Below are positions 17,251-27,095 of a stretch of 64,000 nucleotides of DNA, in pieces. Position 1 is the first letter of the stretch, and each line of letters opens with the position of its first letter. Both the position numbers and the translations under genes were made by a program. This DNA comes from a bacterium (lineage in GTDB: Bacteria; Cyanobacteriota; Vampirovibrionia; Gastranaerophilales; Gastranaerophilaceae), in the NCBI GenBank assembly GCA_017405375.1, contig JAFRAO010000016.1, positions 1-64,000 of the forward strand, in the 5' to 3' direction. Under the pieces are notes generated by a model. The model searched no databases. It was not told where the DNA came from and saw nothing but the letters and a program-made list of their open reading frames with translations.

Positions 17251-18402
17251 ATGAAAGTATTACAAACAATGAATGAACAGTATTTATCATTTTACGACTA
17301 TCTACAATCAAATAATTTTGAAAATGTTTTAAATAAGCTAAAGTATAGATACAAAGATAAGAAAATTATACTTTTTGGAAATTATACTTTTTTATTGGTT
17401 GTTTTGAAAGAATTTAATATAACAAATTATTTGAATATTGTCGGACTTAGTAACATTGATGATTCAAATGTTAACGGGAGTGATTTGCTAAAAAACTGTA
17501 ATATTACGATTTATAGCCCTACAGAAATAAGAAGTGTTGATTTTGATATTATTCTTGATGTAAGCGAATCGTTGAAAGTAACAAAACAATATTTAAGGCA
17601 AAATCATTATGTTAAAAAAACTGTAGAAATTAATAGTTTGTCAGAAATTCCGTTGATTACGAGAATTAAAAATTTTATTAATAAACAAAAATATGTGTTC
17701 TTATACTTAAAAGAGAGTAAAAGTATTGTAAAAACCGTACTTTACGATATTATATGTAACAGTGAAGAAATAATATCTAAAACAAATTATTTAAAAAAGT
17801 TAAAGGATTTAAAAACTCAGAACAGAAAATTAAAAATAGCATTTGTGTGTTCTTCTGTTGAGGATAAAAATATTTTTGCATTATACAATTTAGTAAAAAA
17901 TGACAAGGATTTTAATGTATATCCGATAATATTTGTGCCAAACACATACTTGGAAACTGAAAGTGTTAATGAAGAATGTGAAGAACAAAAATTACAAGAG
18001 TTTGAAGAATCAAATAAAACAGAACTTATATATGGTTGGGATAAAAATACGAATGATTTAACATGTTTACACGCATTTAAACCGGACGTAATATTTTATC
18101 AAAATCCTATACACATTAAGAATAATTTTAGTCCTTATAAAATGTCAAAAACAGCACTTACATTCCATGTTCAATATCAATCAGTTGAGGGGAATTGTAA
18201 TGAAATTTGTTCAGGCTATTATAAAAAACAAGTTTCAAACATGTGGAAAATTTTTGTACAAAATACAACGCAACAAAATGAATTTGATAAATGTACAAAT
18301 TTACACAGAAAAGATGTTACGTATAATACGCATAATAAGTTAAATTTAAAGATTTTAGAATATTTAACGAAGCTAAAAGATAAAACTATAGAAATAGAGT
18401 AG
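17251..18402 (+). CDS. Possible surface-polymer transferase, family uncertain
   Basis: A 383-aa protein. Residues about 35-130 form a Rossmann-like unit (KKIILFGNYTFLLVVL). Residues about 195-365 look like the N-terminal half of CDP-glycerol glycerophosphotransferase-type enzymes: LKIAFVCSSVEDKNIFALY, then a change-of-name GW segment and PDVIFYQNPI. The protein seems to stop before the usual C-terminal donor-binding half, so it may be a shortened member or act as a partner. No good ribosome site precedes the ATG at 17251 or the one at 17269. The neighbouring glycosyltransferase supports a polysaccharide role. The function is an inference from weak resemblance. Confidence 0.55.
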   Translation: MKVLQTMNEQYLSFYDYLQSNNFENVLNKLKYRYKDKKIILFGNYTFLLVVLKEFNITNYLNIVGLSNIDDSNVNGSDLLKNCNITIYSPTEIRSVDFDIILDVSESLKVTKQYLRQNHYVKKTVEINSLSEIPLITRIKNFINKQKYVFLYLKESKSIVKTVLYDIICNSEEIISKTNYLKKLKDLKTQNRKLKIAFVCSSVEDKNIFALYNLVKNDKDFNVYPIIFVPNTYLETESVNEECEEQKLQEFEESNKTELIYGWDKNTNDLTCLHAFKPDVIFYQNPIHIKNNFSPYKMSKTALTFHVQYQSVEGNCNEICSGYYKKQVSNMWKIFVQNTTQQNEFDKCTNLHRKDVTYNTHNKLNLKILEYLTKLKDKTIEIE

Positions 18403-18437
18403 AGAATAGAGTATTATAGAGATAATACAAAAAGCAG

Positions 18438-18466
18438 TTGACATGTCAGAAAATTTTTAGTAGTAT
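18438..18466 (+). promoter_or_regulatory. Sigma-70 promoter of the tRNA gene
   Basis: TTGACA (18438-18443), 17 bases, then TAGTAT (18461-18466). Start of transcription would fall about 39 bases before the mature tRNA. Confidence 0.75.
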
Positions 18467-18511
18467 TGATATATCGAAGGCAAGAGGTTTGATAAAACCG
18501 AATGCATAGAT

Positions 18512-18583
<72 letters not shown>

Positions 18584-18593
18584 ATTTAATAAC

Positions 18594-18618
18594 AGAGAGC
18601 ATTTCAGCTCTCTTTTTT
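18594..18618 (+). terminator. Intrinsic terminator after the tRNA
   Basis: AGAGAGC pairs with GCTCTCT around ATTTCA and is followed by TTTTT. Confidence 0.9.
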
Positions 18619-18747
18619 AGTGAAAATTATCTAAATAATAAATACAAAAAACAAATATAATTGTAATATAAGAAATGAATAAAATTTTCATTTCTTTTAT
18701 TTTGCCTTGTTATTTCCTTTTTGGGTAATATTTTTTATCTGAAATAA

Positions 18748-18769
18748 CTGTTAATATTGATAATAACAG
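18748..18769 (+). promoter_or_regulatory. Imperfect palindrome before rubrerythrin
   Basis: CTGTTA and TAACAG face each other across ten AT-rich bases, 15 bases before the rubrerythrin ATG. It may be a repressor site of the kind used for peroxide or iron control, or chance. Confidence 0.3.
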
Positions 18770-18783
18770 GAAAGGAGAAAACA

Positions 18784-19323
18784 ATGCAGTTTAAGGGAAG
18801 CAAAACAGAAAAAAATTTGCTGGAAGCATTTGCAGGGGAGTCTATGGCTAGGAATAAATACACATTTTATGCTTCAAAAGCCAAGAAAGACGGTTATGAA
18901 CGTATTGCGAAAGTTTTTGAGGATACAGCTAACAATGAAAAAGAACATGCTGAAATATGGTTTAAATATTTACATAAAAATGAAATTCCGGATACGCAGG
19001 AAAATCTTATAGATGCTGCAAAAGGAGAATATTATGAGTGGACGGAAATGTATAAGAATTTTGCTAAAGTGGCAAGAGATGAAGGCTTTGTTGATATTGC
19101 ACTTCATTTTGATATGGTTGCGACCGTTGAGAAATTTCACAACGAAAGATACGACAAACTCTTAGAGGCTGTTAAACAAGATAGAATGTTCAAATCTCCC
19201 AAACCAATTTTATGGGAATGTTCAAATTGCGGATTTCATGTTTTAGCTGAAAATGCTCCTGAAGTTTGTCCGTTATGTAACCATAAAAAATCTTATTTTT
19301 TTAATAAAGAAGAAAAATTATAA
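18784..19323 (+). CDS. rbr: Rubrerythrin
   Basis: A 179-aa peroxide-reducing protein of anaerobes. The N-terminal ferritin-like four-helix domain (1-140) carries the diiron ligands, including the two E-x-x-H motifs EKEH and EKFH. The C-terminal rubredoxin-like domain has CSNC and CPLC, four cysteines for one iron. I start at the ATG at 18784 ([16 protein letters not shown]) because AAAGGAG lies just before it; an upstream in-frame ATG would place that ribosome site inside the gene. The protein protects against hydrogen peroxide and suggests an anaerobic or microaerobic life. It stands alone between the tRNA terminator and a convergent gene. Confidence 0.95.
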   Translation: MQFKGSKTEKNLLEAFAGESMARNKYTFYASKAKKDGYERIAKVFEDTANNEKEHAEIWFKYLHKNEIPDTQENLIDAAKGEYYEWTEMYKNFAKVARDEGFVDIALHFDMVATVEKFHNERYDKLLEAVKQDRMFKSPKPILWECSNCGFHVLAENAPEVCPLCNHKKSYFFNKEEKL

Positions 19324-19327
19324 AAAT

Positions 19328-21157
19328 TTATTTTGCGGATTTCTGCTTTTGTAAAGTATATTTGCAGCCGCTATCTTCCGAATCAATTTTCCCGTCAAAA
19401 TCGTTATCTACGTTATCGAAGCAGGAACCAAGCGAGTCATGTGATTCGCTTCCTGCATTTTTATTAAGCCATTTATCCGGAATTTTTTCCCATTGATATA
19501 TAAAGAAATTTTTATAAAATTTTGTTAAATCAGGGTTTTCAATAACTAAAATATTTTCATCATTTTTTAAATTACCGCTCTTTGAAAGATTCATAGACCC
19601 GACAATTATGTATTTGTCATCTATAATTAAACTTTTTGAATGCATTTTACCTGCAAAATTTTCTGTTTTTATCGGAATTTTATTATCTCGTAATTTTTGA
19701 TGCGTAGAATATTTATTATTTGCATTTGTTGCATCAATTATTAATTTTACATCAACGTTTCTTGATTTCGCATCAATTAAAGCCTGTGTAACAGGTTTGT
19801 ACGTGATTATGAATGTAGGTATATAAATATATTTTTTAGCATTGTTTATTAACGGAATTATAACATTATCAATCGTGTTGTCTTTAGGTGAAAAATAAAC
19901 AGAAACAATGGAATCTCCCATCAAAATATTTTCTTTATTACTAATTTTAGATTTTTTATTATGAAATAAGTTTTCCGCCATTTGATTAAACTCTTCTTCA
20001 TAAATTTCTGCGATTTCGGGTGATTCAATTAAAATAATTGCGTTTGAATTAAACCCGCATACATCATTAAAACTTATGTTTGCAGATCCGGTCATCACAG
20101 TTTTTCTGTCAAAAATGAAAAATTTATTATGCATAATTGAATTCTGATATTCTGCTTCACCGTAATCTGCTTTACTTCCAACAATCATTTTTGCCATTTT
20201 AAATGTATCGGGGTAAAAATTACTGCCATTTACATTTATGTCATATACCATACGAACAGTAACACCGCGTTTTATAGCCCTTTCCAATGCAAACGTTATA
20301 TCAGGAATATTCGAATACCCGTACAATGCCATATCTATACTTTTATTTGCGTTGTTAATTTGAATAACCAATTCTTTGCAATATTCACTTGTACATTTAC
20401 CGCTTGGATATAGGTTTGTTGTTAAATCTGTCAAAAATAGTTTTATATTCTCCTTCGCTATTGAAAAGTTTTTAGGTTGAATTAGTTTTATTAAATTCTT
20501 TTCTTTGATAACCTCAAAAGATTGTTTAGAATCTATATTCTGAATTTTATTAATATCTTTACAAAAGCTACATTCTTGAGCATTTTTTGGCAGTTGACTT
20601 TTTGGTAAAATTACTGAGTCATGTGCTATTTGACCATATTTACAAGACAATTTATGATATTTATTGCTCTTATTGTTATAAATTCGAAGTTGAGCATTTT
20701 TAGCTAACTGTATTTGTTTTTCAAATTCTTTTTTATTTATCGGTTTTTCATCTTTTAGTGCAAATGGAGATGATTTTATTATTTGGTTATAATTTTTTCC
20801 GTTAAAAGTTATAATAACGTTTCCATTGTTTAATTTTTTATATTTTACTTGTCTGTCCTCAATTAAACTTTGAGCGTATTTTTCTGCGAAATAACCTATT
20901 GCCAAAGCTGTTTCTTCGTCTATTCCAATATTTTCGGCGATTGTTTTTTGATAATCGCTCACACTTGAAGTAAATGTATCAATACCGTCAACAACAAATT
21001 TTTCATTGAGTTCAATTTTTCCATTTCGGTTTATATCTAACGCAACTAAATTTGGTGTATATACATTTGCAACCCTTACAGTATTGTTTGTGAAAAAAAT
21101 ACTGATTACAAATATGATGAATGCTAAAATTATTGATATTATACTAAACGGTTTCAT
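19328..21157 (-). CDS. Exported phospholipase D-like protein with calcium-type motifs
   Basis: A 609-aa protein with an N-terminal membrane anchor or signal (about 5-24). Two PLD catalytic units are present, HNKFFIFD with GSANIS near 343 and HSKSLIID with GSMNLS near 510. Together they make one active site of the PLD/cardiolipin-synthase/nuclease superfamily. Flanking them are a DINRNGKIELNEKF loop (about 46-59), shaped like an EF-hand, and a C-terminal DNVDNDFDGKIDSED stretch, which resembles calcium-binding type 3 repeats. A small Cys-containing unit (LSCKYGQ...CSFC, about 170-200) is also present. The substrate could be phospholipid or DNA. It overlaps the YdjC gene by 14 bases and is co-transcribed with it. 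Confidence 0.85.
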   Translation of the reverse strand: MKPFSIISIILAFIIFVISIFFTNNTVRVANVYTPNLVALDINRNGKIELNEKFVVDGIDTFTSSVSDYQKTIAENIGIDEETALAIGYFAEKYAQSLIEDRQVKYKKLNNGNVIITFNGKNYNQIIKSSPFALKDEKPINKKEFEKQIQLAKNAQLRIYNNKSNKYHKLSCKYGQIAHDSVILPKSQLPKNAQECSFCKDINKIQNIDSKQSFEVIKEKNLIKLIQPKNFSIAKENIKLFLTDLTTNLYPSGKCTSEYCKELVIQINNANKSIDMALYGYSNIPDITFALERAIKRGVTVRMVYDINVNGSNFYPDTFKMAKMIVGSKADYGEAEYQNSIMHNKFFIFDRKTVMTGSANISFNDVCGFNSNAIILIESPEIAEIYEEEFNQMAENLFHNKKSKISNKENILMGDSIVSVYFSPKDNTIDNVIIPLINNAKKYIYIPTFIITYKPVTQALIDAKSRNVDVKLIIDATNANNKYSTHQKLRDNKIPIKTENFAGKMHSKSLIIDDKYIIVGSMNLSKSGNLKNDENILVIENPDLTKFYKNFFIYQWEKIPDKWLNKNAGSESHDSLGSCFDNVDNDFDGKIDSEDSGCKYTLQKQKSAK

Positions 21158-22004
21158 AATTAAGCTCTGCTATTTTTTTGTATGTTGTAAATTCAAAGTT
21201 ATTTTTCTCTATCCAATATTTCATTTCTTGATTTAGACCTATATTATATTCTTGCTGTTTTTCATTAAAATATGGATGTATAAGTGATTCAATTAGTAAG
21301 TTTTCCTGATTTTTGAAAACATTTAATCCGCTTTTTACGGTTTTATCGTCCATCATTCCTGTGTAACTTACACCAACAAGATAATCATTCGTTTTTATAT
21401 TTTGATATTTCTTTAAAGTATTTTTGTTCATTTTTGAAAATGTATTTAATAATATAACTTTTATTTGATTTATAGCATAATTCAAATTCAAATGTTTTTC
21501 CAATACCGGTGTTATATAAGGCTTTTCATATTGAGTCCTAACGTATGGGATATTATATTTATCTGCTAACCGGCATGTTAGTTCAAACAAATTCGGAATT
21601 CCATGCGTGTGGACATGTGAATCTATGTGAGCCGGTTTCAGGTATGTCTTAATTTTTTCAATTTGTGCACAAAATTCTATTTCAACTTGACGTAAAAATT
21701 CTTTATCAAAAGATTTTCTTAAAATTTCAGTCCAACTGTTATTAAAATTCCCGTAATTATCAACCAATAAAGGAGTTTTTTCAGGGCAAAGAGCTTTACC
21801 TTCGATAATATTCAAATGAACACCAATGCACAAATTAGGGCATTTTGGTAAAATATCATTTATTGCCAAATCAAAACACTCTCCGTTTGCACAAAGGCTT
21901 GTGGAATTAATTATTCCGCTGTTATATCCGTCTAAAACTCCTTTGTTTATATTTTGGTTTATACCAAAATCATCAGCATTTAATATAAATTTGTTACTAT
22001 TCAT
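21144..22004 (-). CDS. YdjC/ChbG-family carbohydrate deacetylase
   Basis: A 286-aa metal-dependent deacetylase of the YdjC superfamily. The N-terminal NADDFG, the GVHLNI segment and HIDSHVHTHG supply the Asp and His metal ligands typical for the family. ChbG removes acetyl from chito-oligosaccharides, and HpnK acts on hopanoid intermediates. Either sugar or lipid-linked sugar could be the substrate. The divergent glycosyltransferase at 22071 and the PLD-like protein downstream suggest an envelope glycolipid. The ATG follows a weak ribosome site. Confidence 0.85.
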   Translation of the reverse strand: MNSNKFILNADDFGINQNINKGVLDGYNSGIINSTSLCANGECFDLAINDILPKCPNLCIGVHLNIIEGKALCPEKTPLLVDNYGNFNNSWTEILRKSFDKEFLRQVEIEFCAQIEKIKTYLKPAHIDSHVHTHGIPNLFELTCRLADKYNIPYVRTQYEKPYITPVLEKHLNLNYAINQIKVILLNTFSKMNKNTLKKYQNIKTNDYLVGVSYTGMMDDKTVKSGLNVFKNQENLLIESLIHPYFNEKQQEYNIGLNQEMKYWIEKNNFEFTTYKKIAELNYETV

Positions 22005-22070
22005 AATAATTTGTTGCTCTTAAAGTAAGATTATTATAATATAAACATGTAAAGAGTAAAAGGATTAACA

Positions 22071-23024
22071 ATGAAAAAACCTATTTTAGCGATAACAATT
22101 CCTTGCTATAACGAGGAGCTATGTATTGAAAATACTGTGAATAGTTTATTTGAAGTTCTTGATGATTTAATTAAAAAAGATAAAATTGATTTATCCAGTT
22201 TTATTTATTTGGTTGACGACGGGTCAACTGATAAAACTTGGGAGATTATTTCAAAATTACATAACAAACATGCTCGTGTCAGGGGTTTGAAATTTATTAG
22301 AAATTATGGGAATCAAAAAGCTCATATTGCCGGTTTGTTAGGTGTCAGAAAACTTTGTTGCGACTGTGTTGTTTCTATTGATGCTGATTTACAACAAGAC
22401 CAATGGGCTATTGAAAAATTTATTGATAAGTTTATGCAAGGTTATGATATTGTATCAGGAATAAGAAATAGCAGAGATACAGATACTTTTTGGAAAAAAA
22501 CAACTGCAATTTGTTTTTATAAAACGATGAATTTGTTAGGTGTAAAAATTCCTATGAATCATTCTGATTTTAGATTGGTTAGTAAGAAAGCCTTGGATAT
22601 TTTAGCTCAATATCCTGAAAAAGAAATATTTTTAAGAGGTTTTTTTAATGAAGTCGGTTTAAAATCGTCTATTGTAAATTTTGATGTTAAACCAAGAGAA
22701 CAAGGCGAATCAAAGTTTAATTATATGACACTTTTTGCACTTGCTCTAAACGGTATAACTTCATTTAGCATAATGCCTTTGAGAATAATTGCAGCCGTTG
22801 GATTTTTAATGGCATTATTCGCTGTTGGTTTGGGATTAGAAGTTATTTATGAAAAAGTTATACTGGATTCAACTCCAAATGGCTGGGCAACTTTAGTAAT
22901 CTTGCTTGCATTCTTTGGCGGGTTACAATTATTTTGCATGGGAATTATAGGTGAATACGTCGGTCAAGTGTTCAAAGAAGTTAAAGCCAGACCAAGATAT
23001 ATTATCGAAACAGAACTAATATAA
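22071..23024 (+). CDS. Family 2 glycosyltransferase, GtrB/DPM1 type, membrane-anchored
   Basis: A 317-aa enzyme expected to load a sugar from a nucleotide donor onto undecaprenyl phosphate. ITIPCYNEELCIENTV and VDDGSTDKTWE begin the GT-A domain, and SIDADLQQD contains the D-x-D. Two C-terminal membrane helices (about 232-255 and 270-295) match the GtrB/DPM1-like class rather than the soluble enzyme at 16500. Its 3-prime end overlaps a convergent gene by 9 bases. A flippase gene (GtrA) is not nearby. The sugar is unknown. Confidence 0.9.
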   Translation: MKKPILAITIPCYNEELCIENTVNSLFEVLDDLIKKDKIDLSSFIYLVDDGSTDKTWEIISKLHNKHARVRGLKFIRNYGNQKAHIAGLLGVRKLCCDCVVSIDADLQQDQWAIEKFIDKFMQGYDIVSGIRNSRDTDTFWKKTTAICFYKTMNLLGVKIPMNHSDFRLVSKKALDILAQYPEKEIFLRGFFNEVGLKSSIVNFDVKPREQGESKFNYMTLFALALNGITSFSIMPLRIIAAVGFLMALFAVGLGLEVIYEKVILDSTPNGWATLVILLAFFGGLQLFCMGIIGEYVGQVFKEVKARPRYIIETELI

Positions 23025-24185
23025 TCCGTTTTCTCGGTCTTGTTCGTTAATTTTTTTAATAAAATCTTTCATCATACATGCTTCGGTTGTACTTATGCAA
23101 ATTTCAAAATCCGGAACGACTTCTTGAATTTCGTTTTGCATATCTGAGAGTAATCCCGGAATAAATATTCTTTTTATTTTTACTTTGTCATATAAATTGG
23201 AATCTTTAACTGCTTTAGATACAATATTCGCTGTAAATTTTTCTGCTGACCAAGCAGTTAAAACACTCATTCCGTCTGATGGTGTTACAATCAAATACGC
23301 TCCTCTGTCAATCGATTCGAGCTCATTTGCTACTGAAAAATACGTTAGTGCAAAATTTGTTGTTAAAAATATTAGTGCATTCTCATCAGGATTATTAAAT
23401 TCATATACTTTCGGTTCAATTTGTAAAGGCTTTTGCGGGTCAGTAAATATATTTTGCCTTAGGGTTAAAAGTGAAGCAAACATTGATTCATCAAAATCTT
23501 CAAATACAATCATGTTTGCATATTTACATAAATAATAGCTTGCTTTTGCGCATAAATCATACAAATTATTTTGAGATTTTAAATATACATAAGTCGGATT
23601 TGAAAATTCTTCGGCTTTTGTTTTAATCGCAGTCCTTCTGATTAATGTGAGCTTTTCAATATTTTTTCCAAAAGAATCTTCATCAACTTTCATTAAATCT
23701 TTTGGCAGTTCTTGAATAGCCGTAATACCTTTACTTTCAATTTTATTAATGAGTTCAAAAGTTATATTTGAACCTTTTAATAAAACTGCATCAATTTTGA
23801 AATTCTCATTTATTCTTGTGATTTCAAAATCTAAAATGCGTTTGAGTTTTGATTCATAAGGTGTATCTGTATCAATAACAACACAAAAAACTGTCGGATT
23901 GATAAAAGTTTTGTCGTGTCTGAATAGAACTTCTTCTCCACCTATTTTTAAATTGTTTTTTTTACTCAAAACTATTTCTTTTTGAGCTTTTTTCATTGTA
24001 TGAGAAAAAATTCCTTTTAATTCATCAGGCACATAAGGGCATTTTTCAATTTCGACTTCATTTTTTGCTAATTTTAAAGCAAAAGACATGCAAGTCGGAA
24101 ATCCGCATGCTTTACAATTTGAATGTTCTTCCTTTTTGGCTGCGGGTAAGTATTTAAAAATTTGCAATCCGGATAATTCTGCCAT
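23016..24185 (-). CDS. acsC: Corrinoid iron-sulfur protein, gamma (large) subunit-like
   Basis: A 389-aa relative of AcsC/CdhE, the subunit of the corrinoid iron-sulfur protein that carries a 4Fe-4S cluster and cobamide in the Wood-Ljungdahl pathway. The N-terminal C-x2-C-x4-C-x16-C (NCKACGFPTC...KCPY) is the Fes-cluster module. GGEEVLFRHDKTFINP is a strong family signature of the TIM-barrel part. The C-terminal VLTAWSAEKF and IFIPGLLSDM regions correspond to the cobamide-binding end, but this end is shorter and less conserved than usual. The AcsD gene overlaps it by one base upstream. No CODH, acetyl-CoA synthase or methyltransferase gene is present here. Confidence 0.85.
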   Translation of the reverse strand: MAELSGLQIFKYLPAAKKEEHSNCKACGFPTCMSFALKLAKNEVEIEKCPYVPDELKGIFSHTMKKAQKEIVLSKKNNLKIGGEEVLFRHDKTFINPTVFCVVIDTDTPYESKLKRILDFEITRINENFKIDAVLLKGSNITFELINKIESKGITAIQELPKDLMKVDEDSFGKNIEKLTLIRRTAIKTKAEEFSNPTYVYLKSQNNLYDLCAKASYYLCKYANMIVFEDFDESMFASLLTLRQNIFTDPQKPLQIEPKVYEFNNPDENALIFLTTNFALTYFSVANELESIDRGAYLIVTPSDGMSVLTAWSAEKFTANIVSKAVKDSNLYDKVKIKRIFIPGLLSDMQNEIQEVVPDFEICISTTEACMMKDFIKKINEQDRENGLY

Positions 24186-25078
24186 TAATCTAACCCTTTC
24201 AATGTTTCAATACTTTTCGGGTGGTTTAAAACGACAATGTTTGCTCCCGCTGCCGAAATTGCTGAACCTGCTGTTATTTCAAGCATGATTGCTCTATGAT
24301 TTAAATCACCCCAACTGCTTGAAATTTCTTCTGTTTTCGCTTCCTTTGTTTTAAGAGTTTCTTCTCCCGCAAAAGCAATAATTGGCATGTTTAGCATAGA
24401 ATCACCGTCAAATCCGGCAAGTTTTATACGTTCCATAATACTGTAACCGTATTCCAATCCGTATCCTAAACCACCCATGTCAGGATCAATAAGAATTTTA
24501 TCCGGCGAAAGTCCCATCTCTGTTGTTAAAATGTTCATTTCTTTTGCTAAATTTATATCAATCGGTGTTCTTAAGACAAGTACGTGGTTTCCTTTTATAA
24601 CAGAAGGAACAATATTTTTATATGTTTTTTCACTTGCAAATGCTATTATACATTCTCTGTCTAAAACACTTATTAATTCTGGTAATAAAACGCTATCAAT
24701 ATCTGTTTTGTTTATACCTCTAATCATTAAAGGTTTTTTAATAAAAGGTAACAATGACTTTAAAAGATTCTTAGCTTGATTAATCTGCCCTAAATCTTCA
24801 TCAATGTTAAATTTTAATCCCAAAATATCACAAGATGTTTTTTGGGCAAGCTCAATTATCTGTTGCGGATTAGAGTTTGCTTTTGAAAAATATTCTTTTA
24901 CAACAGGATTTGATAATTCCGGATTAAAAATATCTAATTCAAGCGCATATAAAGTTTTTGATGAATTAGAATTTTCGCTTAAAAAACGAAAAGACTTATC
25001 GTTTCCTATCTTTAAGGAATTTATTTCAACAGTTCGTATAGGTTGTTTTATTTCAAAATCAGACATCTTTTCTGGCAT
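24185..25078 (-). CDS. acsD: Corrinoid iron-sulfur protein, delta (small) subunit-like
   Basis: A 297-aa TIM-barrel protein homologous to AcsD/Cdh[21 protein letters not shown], the [10 protein letters not shown] stretch and [17 protein letters not shown] are close to the family consensus. The partner AcsC is translationally coupled (TAATG). It follows ftsH: the 5-prime end overlaps the ftsH stop, with possible starts at 25078 or 25066, neither having a good ribosome site. The pair would form the CFeSP methyl carrier. Its use in a bacterium with no visible CODH/ACS genes here is unclear; other methyl-transfer roles are possible. Confidence 0.85.
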   Translation of the reverse strand: MPEKMSDFEIKQPIRTVEINSLKIGNDKSFRFLSENSNSSKTLYALELDIFNPELSNPVVKEYFSKANSNPQQIIELAQKTSCDILGLKFNIDEDLGQINQAKNLLKSLLPFIKKPLMIRGINKTDIDSVLLPELISVLDRECIIAFASEKTYKNIVPSVIKGNHVLVLRTPIDINLAKEMNILTTEMGLSPDKILIDPDMGGLGYGLEYGYSIMERIKLAGFDGDSMLNMPIIAFAGEETLKTKEAKTEEISSSWGDLNHRAIMLEITAGSAISAAGANIVVLNHPKSIETLKGLD

Positions 25079-26939
25079 TTTTTATTTGTTCCATTAATTC
25101 AACAAATTCTTTTTCGTCCAAAGTTTCCATTTCAAGTAAACGTTTTGCTATTGCATCAAGCATATCACGATTATCGTTTAACAAATCCTTTGCCAAATTA
25201 TACTGTTCATTCACAATTCGTTGAACTTCAGCATCAATTTCAGCAGCAATTTCTTCAGAATAATCTCTTGAATGACCGAAATCTCTGCCCATAAATACGT
25301 GGTCTTGGCTTTTTCCGTATGCTAAATTACCTAATTTTTCACTCATACCATATTTTGTAACCATAGCACGCGCCATTTCGGTAACTTTTTCTAAATCATT
25401 TGATGCGCCTGTTGTTATGAATTCTTTTCCGTAAATTATTTCTTCTGCAATTCTGCCGCCAAGTGTCATTGCTATTTTATCCAACAGTTGAACTTTTTTA
25501 AGGGTTAAATGGTCTTTTTCAGGTAATACCATTGTAACTCCAAGAGCCATACCACGAGGAATAATTGAAACCTTGTGTAGCGGGTCACAATTTTTTAGTA
25601 ATTTTGCTAAAAGAGCATGCCCAACTTCATGATATGCTGTGTTTTCTTTTTCTTCGTCAGAAATGATTTTACTTTTCTTTTCAGGTCCTGCCATAACTTT
25701 ATCTATAGCTTCTTCTAAATCGTCCATATAAATTCTTGTTTTATTATGTCTTGCAGCAAGTAATGCAGCTTCATTTAAAAGATTTTGCAAATCTGCACCT
25801 GTAAATCCCGGAGTACGTTTTGCTAAAGTTTTCAATTCAACTTCTTCCGCTAACGGTTTATTTTTTGCGTGAACTTTCAATATTTGTTCTCTGCCCAAAA
25901 TATCAGGTCTATTGATAACAATTTGTCTGTCAAATCTGCCCGGACGTAAAAGAGCATTATCTAAAATATCAGGTCTGTTTGTTGCTGCAATTACAATAAT
26001 GTTTGTATTTTCGTCGAATCCGTCCATTTCAACGAGTAATTGGTTAAGTGTTTGTTCACGTTCATCATGTCCGCCACCTAAGCCTGCACCGCGTTGTCTG
26101 CCGACTGCATCGATTTCATCAATAAAAATTATGCAAGGTTGATGTTTTTTTGCTTGTTCAAACAAATCTCTAACTCTGCTGGCACCGACACCGACAAACA
26201 TTTCAACAAAGTCTGAACCTGAAATAGAGAAAAACGGAACACCTGCTTCACCGGCAACAGCTTTAGCCATTAACGTTTTACCTGTTCCCGGCGGGCCTAC
26301 TAATAATACGCCTTTTGGAATTTTTGCACCAAGTTTGATATATTTTTCGCCATTTTTTAGAAAATCAACGATTTCTTCAAGTTCTTTTTTCTCTTCGTCA
26401 ATACCCGCAACGTCACTAAACAAAACTTTAACTTTGCTATCCAAAAGCATTTTAGCTCTGCTTTTACCGAATGACATAGCCTGAGAGCCGCCTGCAGAAA
26501 GTCCTTTTGCCATAAGTATTAAAAATATAATAACAAAAACAGGTAAAGCCAATGAACCGATTAGATTTAATATTTTAGAAGATTCGCTCGGTTTCATAAC
26601 AGATATATCAACCTTTGCTTCTTCTAATTTCTTAATCAGATTAGGGTCATTGGGTGTCAAAACCTTATACTGCAAAGTCGGAGTGTTTGATTGAAAATTT
26701 GTATAAATTTTTGGAGTATTTTGAACATTTTTTGCCTTAGGTTGTTCAATAGGCATAGCTAACAAGAAAGTTTTTTCCATTTCAACGGATTTAATTTCTT
26801 TGTTAGCGACTTTTTGCAAGAAGTTAGTGTAAGACAATTCTTGCGTTGTGGTAGTAGGTCCTGTAAAGAGCATGGAAATAAATGCTAAGACCATAATACC
26901 CAATATAATGTACATTCCGAGTGATTGACTTTTATTCAT
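25059..26939 (-). CDS. ftsH: ATP-dependent zinc metalloprotease FtsH
   Basis: A 626-aa membrane protease that removes misfolded and regulatory proteins. It has membrane helices at about 7-25 and 128-148 around an extracytoplasmic loop. The AAA domain has Walker A GPPGTGKT (about 214) and Walker [12 protein letters not shown], followed by the second region of homology. The zinc site is HEVGH (near 440). AAAGGTG precedes the ATG. The downstream CFeSP genes overlap it and are probably on the same transcript. The divergent S74-type gene cluster starts 156 bases away. Confidence 0.96.
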   Translation of the reverse strand: MNKSQSLGMYIILGIMVLAFISMLFTGPTTTTQELSYTNFLQKVANKEIKSVEMEKTFLLAMPIEQPKAKNVQNTPKIYTNFQSNTPTLQYKVLTPNDPNLIKKLEEAKVDISVMKPSESSKILNLIGSLALPVFVIIFLILMAKGLSAGGSQAMSFGKSRAKMLLDSKVKVLFSDVAGIDEEKKELEEIVDFLKNGEKYIKLGAKIPKGVLLVGPPGTGKTLMAKAVAGEAGVPFFSISGSDFVEMFVGVGASRVRDLFEQAKKHQPCIIFIDEIDAVGRQRGAGLGGGHDEREQTLNQLLVEMDGFDENTNIIVIAATNRPDILDNALLRPGRFDRQIVINRPDILGREQILKVHAKNKPLAEEVELKTLAKRTPGFTGADLQNLLNEAALLAARHNKTRIYMDDLEEAIDKVMAGPEKKSKIISDEEKENTAYHEVGHALLAKLLKNCDPLHKVSIIPRGMALGVTMVLPEKDHLTLKKVQLLDKIAMTLGGRIAEEIIYGKEFITTGASNDLEKVTEMARAMVTKYGMSEKLGNLAYGKSQDHVFMGRDFGHSRDYSEEIAAEIDAEVQRIVNEQYNLAKDLLNDNRDMLDAIAKRLLEMETLDEKEFVELMEQIKNARKDV

Positions 26940-27039
26940 AATAACACCTTTGTTTTGTAATTAATTAAATGATATAACAATCAAGATATTTTTACAACCA
27001 CCCATATTTTAAATATCTTTATAAAATAAGAAAAAATAC

Positions 27040-27068
27040 TTGAAAAAAATAAATTAATGGTACATAAT
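27040..27068 (+). promoter_or_regulatory. Sigma-70 promoter of the pilin/S74 gene cluster
   Basis: TTGAAA (27040-27045), 17 bases, CATAAT (27063-27068). It lies 28 bases before the GTG start and should drive at least the first of three closely spaced genes. Confidence 0.6.
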
Positions 27069-27095
27069 ATTAAATATAAGTAAACTGGAGATTTT

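Noticed and set aside
23016-25078. Complete Wood-Ljungdahl gene cluster
   Set aside because: Only the two CFeSP subunits are seen; CODH, acetyl-CoA synthase and methyltransferase are absent from the window.
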